Made by a program: the position numbers and the translations under genes. Of a stretch of 20,603 nt of DNA, positions 16,936 to 20,603 are shown piece by piece. The notes beneath the pieces are model-generated. The model searched no databases. It saw only the letters and a list, made by a program, of their open reading frames with translations, and was not told the origin of the DNA. Within the stretch, counting starts at the first letter, position 1, and the number at the start of each line of letters is the position of its first letter. This stretch comes from Phaeoceros laevis (lineage: Eukaryota > Anthocerotophyta > Anthocerotopsida > Notothyladales): the NCBI GenBank assembly GCA_049999765.1, contig JBNGIQ010007783.1:1-20603 (forward strand), given 5' to 3'.

Positions 16936-17064
16936 GAATCCCAGTTTAGCAAACTGATAGCGCCATATTCAACGCGCCGAGTTCAGGGTCTGAAGCAGTT
17001 TCTGAAGGACGACTGATGCATGCAGGAACTTGTTTGCGGAATCGTTCTGACACCACCTTGTTTT

Positions 17065-17178
17065 GATTCCTTGCTTCCAGAACAGTTTTTACACAATGAT
17101 CTTTACGCACTCGTTTTTTTCGACTCCTTGCTTCCAGAACATTGTTTCCCCAATGAGCTTCACGCACTCTTTTTCACG
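17065..17178. repeat. 57-bp tandem repeat, two copies
   Basis: Units at 17065-17121 and 17122-17178 share gattccttgcttccagaac/gactccttgcttccagaac, an acaatga/ccaatga word and cttyacgcactc, then a T-run. Bases 17179-17457 after it show no coding sense or known element, only loose similarity to the repeat up to about 17220. Confidence 0.7.
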
Positions 17179-17474
17179 TGAGGTGCTCAATTTTGTTTCT
17201 GTAATGAGCGTTCCAAACCTTTTATTCCAAAACATGTACCATGTACAAACGGGAACCTCACGCAAGTCGGAGAAGTCCCTAGTGTCAGTCCGTGTCGTAG
17301 TCTCTGTCCGACCTGGTCTCGGAGTCAGTTTCCAAGCACCATCTTCATGAGCAACATGTTTCTGATTATGCATAAGCCCTTGCCTGGCTTGAGTGTGCCC
17401 AGGCATGAGCTAGAGCTATAACATGCTGAACCTGCTGAACTAGGAAATGCCTCGAAAGTGGCGTGTGTTTGGCT

Positions 17475-17845
17475 TTTTTTTTCAGGTAGACTTGTTTCTG
17501 AAGCTGTTCATGTTTATGCGATAGTTTATGCTCCTATGCTCAAGAATCGAGACTCATCTCCAATGCTCAAGATTGCCTCTGTAGAAATTCCCGAGCAGTC
17601 TGATGGAATCTCAAGTGATGTGTTCGACAAGGCATTGGCTGAGACAGAAGAAGGATTTCTGGGTGTTCTAGATATCGCATGGTGTGGTTGCAGTGCATGT
17701 GTGATTAATAACTGGATCGGAAAAGACTTTTGCGCCAATCCTTACCAAAACTTCGATGCGGGGCTTGCTTGTGAGGATCCGAATTCCAGGTATTCAAGGC
17801 TGTTAGTTGCTATCTTGTCTGGTTGGAGTAATACATGAGACCCGG
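17475..17845 (+). pseudogene. PP2C phosphatase fragment, copy 1
   Basis: A pyrimidine run ending in cag at 17485 looks like a splice acceptor. The frame then reads VHVYAIVYAPMLKN and SDVFDKALAETEEGFLGVL, followed by diverged sequence to TGA 17836-17838. Near 17814-17838, in another frame, SCLVGVIHET appears. The order 'A...TEEGFL' then 'CLVG' is that of plant clade-D PP2C (protein phosphatase 2C), where the stretch leads to the strand before the metal-binding GDSR. That GDSR region is missing. The sequence between the two motifs (about 17670-17800) does not fit the family. Confidence 0.55.
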
Positions 17846-17866
17846 TACTCAAGGCTGTTAGTTACT

Positions 17867-18039
17867 GAGAGAAGGCATTCGCTGAGACAGAGCAAGGATT
17901 TCTGGATGTTCTGTTGCAATCTTGGCCATCAGAACTACAAGTTGCCGCTGTGGATGCATGTTGTCTGGTTGGAAAATTACATGAGACAACATTGCACATA
18001 ACCAGTCTAGGAGGTGCATCCTGTAAATCTACGCGCTAA
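17867..18039 (+). pseudogene. PP2C phosphatase fragment, copy 2
   Basis: One frame reads EKAFAETEQGFLDVLLQSW, then ELQVAAVDACCLVGKLHETT, then LHITSLGGAS and TAA 18037-18039. Compared with clade-D PP2C, this covers 'A..TE.GFL..V...W', 'Q.A.VG.CCLVG' and '.LYVANLGDSR'; the last is degraded to LHITSLGGAS, losing the Asp and Arg. The block ggta(t/c)tcaaggctgttagtt occurs before both CLVG stretches (17789 and 17844) and tgtctggttgga...acatgagac occurs at 17815 and 17962, so copies 1 and 2 arose by local duplication. Confidence 0.65.
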
Positions 18040-18189
18040 ATTCACTTACACCCCGAACACTAGTACGACCTAACCTACCCACCACCTAAACCTAACTCAC
18101 GACTACCCTCCCATCCTAGTTTTATCTATTTGTATCCGACTATGGTAAAGTTTAGGCTAATCGTGGATTGAGCTATGGTTCCTTGACAC

Positions 18190-18440
18190 AATCCGCAAGG
18201 ACTTGGCTAATGCCAAAGTCAATTTTTCACAATAAAAGCAAATCATAACTTTTCAGCTCAAAGTTTTTGAATTAAATTATATAATTTTTTTTTAAAAAAT
18301 TGTACACAGATAATGCTGCCTGGATGGCACAATCATAGTGCCTTCAGCTAGCATTGAGTATATGTGTGTCTTAGGATCACTGCATAAAAAACTTGATTTG
18401 GCTAAAGCCAAAGTCAAAAATCCACCAGGGACTTTGGTTA
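18190..18440. mobile_element. Possible MITE-like element with palindromic ends
   Basis: GACTTGGCTAATGCCAAAGTC at about 18199 is self-complementary around TAAT. A relative, ttggctaaagccaaagtcaaa, lies at about 18399. The two match as inverted and direct repeats over about 30 bases (gacttggc...gccaaagtcaattttt against its counterpart). The interior is AT-rich with no coding sense. Exact ends and a target duplication were not found, so this is only a candidate. Confidence 0.35.
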
Positions 18441-18960
18441 AAGTACAATGTACCTCGATTATGTCTGACATATTTATTTAAGAAGTACAAGAATATGTAT
18501 TGACCATTATATAGAAATAGAAACAGTACAAAGTAGATATAATCAAATGACCATTATATAAATGATCCAATAATCAAAAGTAGATGTAATCATTTAGAAA
18601 ATATTATTCTATATCAAGTGGAACAAGGTTTTGTGAGTTTGCAAGTGCATACGTGCTTATATTTGAAAGAAAAATATAAATAGAATTTAATCTTTGTGTC
18701 TAATATGCACATCTGTTTTGTTTCAAAATGCAAAGAAGTTTGTTATTAATATTATTATGTAGATTTTTTTTATGCATTATCAATTACGTCTTCAAAAATC
18801 ATGGTTTTATAACAAAAGGTATATATGTTACATGGATTCCAAGTAATCTTTATCTTTTAAAAGGTAAATAAGTAGGTTTGTGTCTTTAGATGTGATTTCA
18901 ATATTGTTAAGGTCATAGTTCCATAGAGGGTTAAAGAAACTATCAATTAGATACATAGTT
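18441..18960. other. AT-rich anonymous stretch with a 47-bp repeat
   Basis: No coding sense on either strand. A diverged tandem pair (about 18501-18547 and 18548-18595) shares tgaccattatata and agtagat(a/g)taatca. A TATA-like word ctataaaaag lies just beyond, at 18971-18980, without a following gene. Confidence 0.5.
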
Positions 18961-19923
18961 ATATGTGTGGGCTATAAAAAGCAACATGGATGCGGTACAA
19001 CACCTACCTTCCATGCACCCCTAAACAGCTAACAATGCCTCCTTACCTCCAGCTAGCCTGACAGGGGGTGAACAATTTGTAGAACACCTCCACCGGTCAA
19101 TTCTCCGAGAGCGAGGGCTAGACAAGCCACCTTTCATATGATGTTCTGGCGCAAAGATAGTAGACAGATGAGGGGCAATTCATACCCCACAAATAAGAGG
19201 GTCGCGGGAAGGTGATTGGCGGAGAGCGCCGCTATGTGAACCCGCAAATGCCATAGCCGCAAAGACCACGTCACTCCCCGGGTAACGCCCCCAAATGTGG
19301 AGAGAGAAGAGGGTCGCTTCTAACGACCTGAGGATGCTATTTCAGACACATCACCTTTTGTGGAAGATCAAGGCCGGGGCGTGGCGATGGAACCACATTG
19401 GCTATCTATCCCGGCTCCATCACCGGTGGAACCAGGGGCACGCGAACGCGATATGACCAAACTGCCCACGTCACACTCTCTTTTCCACTTTGAGAGTCGC
19501 ATCGGTGTGAATTGACCATGATGACTGCCTGTTAAAGTTGGTGCATCTTCAAGAAGGCATCCCAGACTTTGTATGAAGCACTTGCCACACAATTGAGAGT
19601 GCTAGGGCTTGAGCAGGCCGATAACCTGGCTGGTTATGCAAACTGATTCGTTGAAACGTGGGGCTCTTGTTTGTGCGATCCCCCCTGGCGTTCGCAAAAG
19701 TGGTAGTAACCTTGAGACCTCAAAAAAATTGCTTGAAAGCATTACTAGGAAATCCTAGCATGAAGCGAAGCCGATTTTCAATTCCTTGCCACGATAAGGG
19801 GAGTGTCTTGTGAGGTTGCTGCAGAGACCAGATGAACTCGGGGGGGCTTTGGAGGGCAGGTGCCATAGCTACTGCTTTTGTGCAGGTTTTGAAGAGTGTC
19901 TAATCTCCCTTCCCATTTCGCAG
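18961..19923. other. Anonymous stretch, no gene supported
   Basis: Mixed composition, GC-richer from about 19050 to 19600. Short frames exist on both strands but none shows a family motif or splice signals that join. The first part of 19050-19130 reads openly on the plus strand (GGEQFVEHLHRSILRERG), then stops. It may be a fragment of an old gene or repeat, but that cannot be supported here. Confidence 0.4.
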
Positions 19924-19960
19924 GCATACGTTCACACAAATCTCTTCAAGTCCAATTCAG
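19924..19960 (+). CDS. Possible 37-base microexon
   Basis: A strong acceptor (ctcccttcccatttcgcag, ending 19923) and a strong donor (attcag|gtaaggt at 19960/19961) enclose 37 bases. Both signals are near consensus. Any of three frames is open (for example AYVHTNLFKSNSG). It would belong to the plus-strand gene whose later exons start at 20339. An intron of about 380 bases would separate them. The frame and the link are not proven. Confidence 0.35.
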
Positions 19961-20338
19961 GTAAGGTTTCTGGTTGTAGTGCCTCGTCAACAATTAGTGG
20001 GAAGCAAAAATGCTCATTACCTTTACTTGACCAGCCTTTGACCACCGGGTTGACAAGCAAAGGACTATGGACGACAACAGGAATAATACTATCAAGTAGG
20101 TTCTCCTAGTACCCGGTTCTGTTCTGAAGTTCATGATGCCCCTTGCTCTCGTTTGAGGCCAGCAATTGCGGCTTTAGGTACTTGAAGGATGACAACAGTG
20201 CACATTTTTCCAACACCTTCCTCAACAGATCCGACGCCTTTCACCAAAGGCGACAAGTATGCTGTCGTCTTGCGGAAAATTTCAGACCATTTTTTTCTTG
20301 TTATTCTGCACATTAGAACAATGAATGCCATTTTATAG

Positions 20339-20603
20339 GCAGATGAGGAAGCCAAGGAGACACTACGGCAGGTTGACTTGGAACGCAAAGAAAAAATACG
20401 ACAAGCATTCAAATTGGTATGAACCCGGCACTATCTTCCCTGCATACCTACGCCTCCAAAATTGATTAGTTAACTGCAAGAAGTGTGAGCAGACAAAGGA
20501 AGAGGATGAGCACATTGCCAAGCAGTTACAGGATCAGGACATTGAAAAACAACGAGAAGAACGTGTTTTGCAGAAGTTGAGGCTAGAATCTCCCGAGCTC
20601 CGA
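20339..20603 (+). CDS. Coiled-coil protein, two exons, runs off the window
   Basis: Exon 20339-20416 follows the acceptor ttttatag and reads ADEEAKETLRQVDLERKE. It ends at the donor ATTG|GTATGA. A 64-base intron ends at gttaactgcaag (20480), and the next exon reads in the same phase KCEQTKEEDEHIAKQLQDQD then EKQREERVLQKLRLESPELR to the window end. A stop lies directly before the first exon (tag at 20336-20338, part of the acceptor) and another just inside the intron, so splicing is needed. The product is a charged coiled coil. EDEHIAKQLQDQD fits the MIU ubiquitin-binding pattern (acidic, hydrophobic, A-x2-L, acidic), as seen in CCDC50-type proteins. No stop or frameshift is seen within the exons, unlike the rest of the window. 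Confidence 0.55.

Larger units (their letters stand above)
15752..17016 (+). pseudogene. Unrecognised gene, broken by stops and a SINE
   Basis: Begins ATGATG at 15752; frame 2 reads SSELVNVAVNPEILAMYQ and SGKDAARASKHTSS. After a shift near 15970 the next frame reads SPSASAEAIRVQADNHKP, DRKVFLTPQPVDSDM, KVVKKQKTYNKQKTDR and GGQKTLGKLFE. Stops TAA at 15764, 16182 and 16356 are all one step from CAA. After 16359 it reads HYHNKASSIIATIRQRSDF. The SINE interrupts here, then the frame resumes ESQFSKLIAPYSTRRVQ to TGA 17014-17016, about 225 codons in all. It is basic and probably nuclear. QKTLGKLF loosely resembles a PCNA-binding PIP box (Q-x2-L-x2-aromatic pair) but has Leu at the first aromatic site. 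No family is identified. Confidence 0.55.

Noticed and set aside
16623-16937. 104-codon plus-strand frame, Pro/Arg-rich
   Set aside because: Lies inside the SINE, antisense to it; GC-rich chance frame.
19368-19592. 74-codon minus-strand frame
   Set aside because: No motif, no splice signals and no continuation up- or downstream.
19810-20109. 99-codon plus-strand frame
   Set aside because: It runs through strong splice acceptor and donor signals at 19923 and 19961 and shows no motif; only the 37-base piece is kept as a candidate exon.

Overview
The window reads as nuclear DNA of a land plant. The marks are a pentatricopeptide-repeat (PPR) gene fragment, clade-D-like PP2C phosphatase fragments, GT-AG splice signals, a telo-box beside a gene start, a plant L1-type LINE and a tRNA-derived SINE. 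I lean towards a seedless plant (fern, lycophyte or bryophyte) from the style of the PPR and the unusual genes, but the sequence does not settle this. Almost every gene visible is broken: this is a decaying, repeat-rich interval. Only a coiled-coil gene at the right edge shows no damage in the part visible. Two scaffold gaps, each flanked by an identical 47-base overlap, show a short-read assembly.

Layout. (1) 160-5240, plus strand: remains of a long gene whose product combined a ParB/sulfiredoxin-like domain, a helical region and a permuted N4/N6-type DNA methyltransferase fold. It has frameshifts, stops, at least one intron, a 23-bp pyrimidine-AG minisatellite and several copies of an 18-bp palindrome. 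(2) 5734-14990, plus strand: one 9.26-kb LINE with a 94-base 5' leader, ORF1 (gag-like domain, zinc knuckle, then a tandemly duplicated ~105-residue domain I do not recognise), ORF2 (endonuclease, reverse transcriptase, zf-RVT and a ~340-residue extension) and a poly(A). It is bounded by a 15-bp target duplication and lies inside a PPR gene read on the minus strand: the PPR reading frame resumes exactly across the element. (3) 14991-15657, minus: the 5' part of that PPR gene. (4) 15658-15751: a 94-bp divergent intergenic region with a telo-box. (5) 15752-17016, plus: an unrecognised gene with several stops, cut by a ~498-bp tRNA-derived SINE with a 16-bp target duplication. (6) 17485-18039: two tandem partial PP2C copies. 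(7) 18040-19923: AT-rich then anonymous DNA with a possible MITE and short repeats. (8) 19924-20603, plus: splice-bounded pieces of a coiled-coil gene that runs off the window.

Nearly all in-frame stops in the LINE, the PPR gene and the divergent gene are TAG, TAA or TGA codons one C-to-T or G-to-A step from CAG, CAA, CGA or TGG. This fits decay of methylated, silenced DNA. The strongest leads are the ParB-methyltransferase fusion with its palindromes, the LINE's duplicated domain and C-terminal extension, and the two cleanly resolved insertions into genes.
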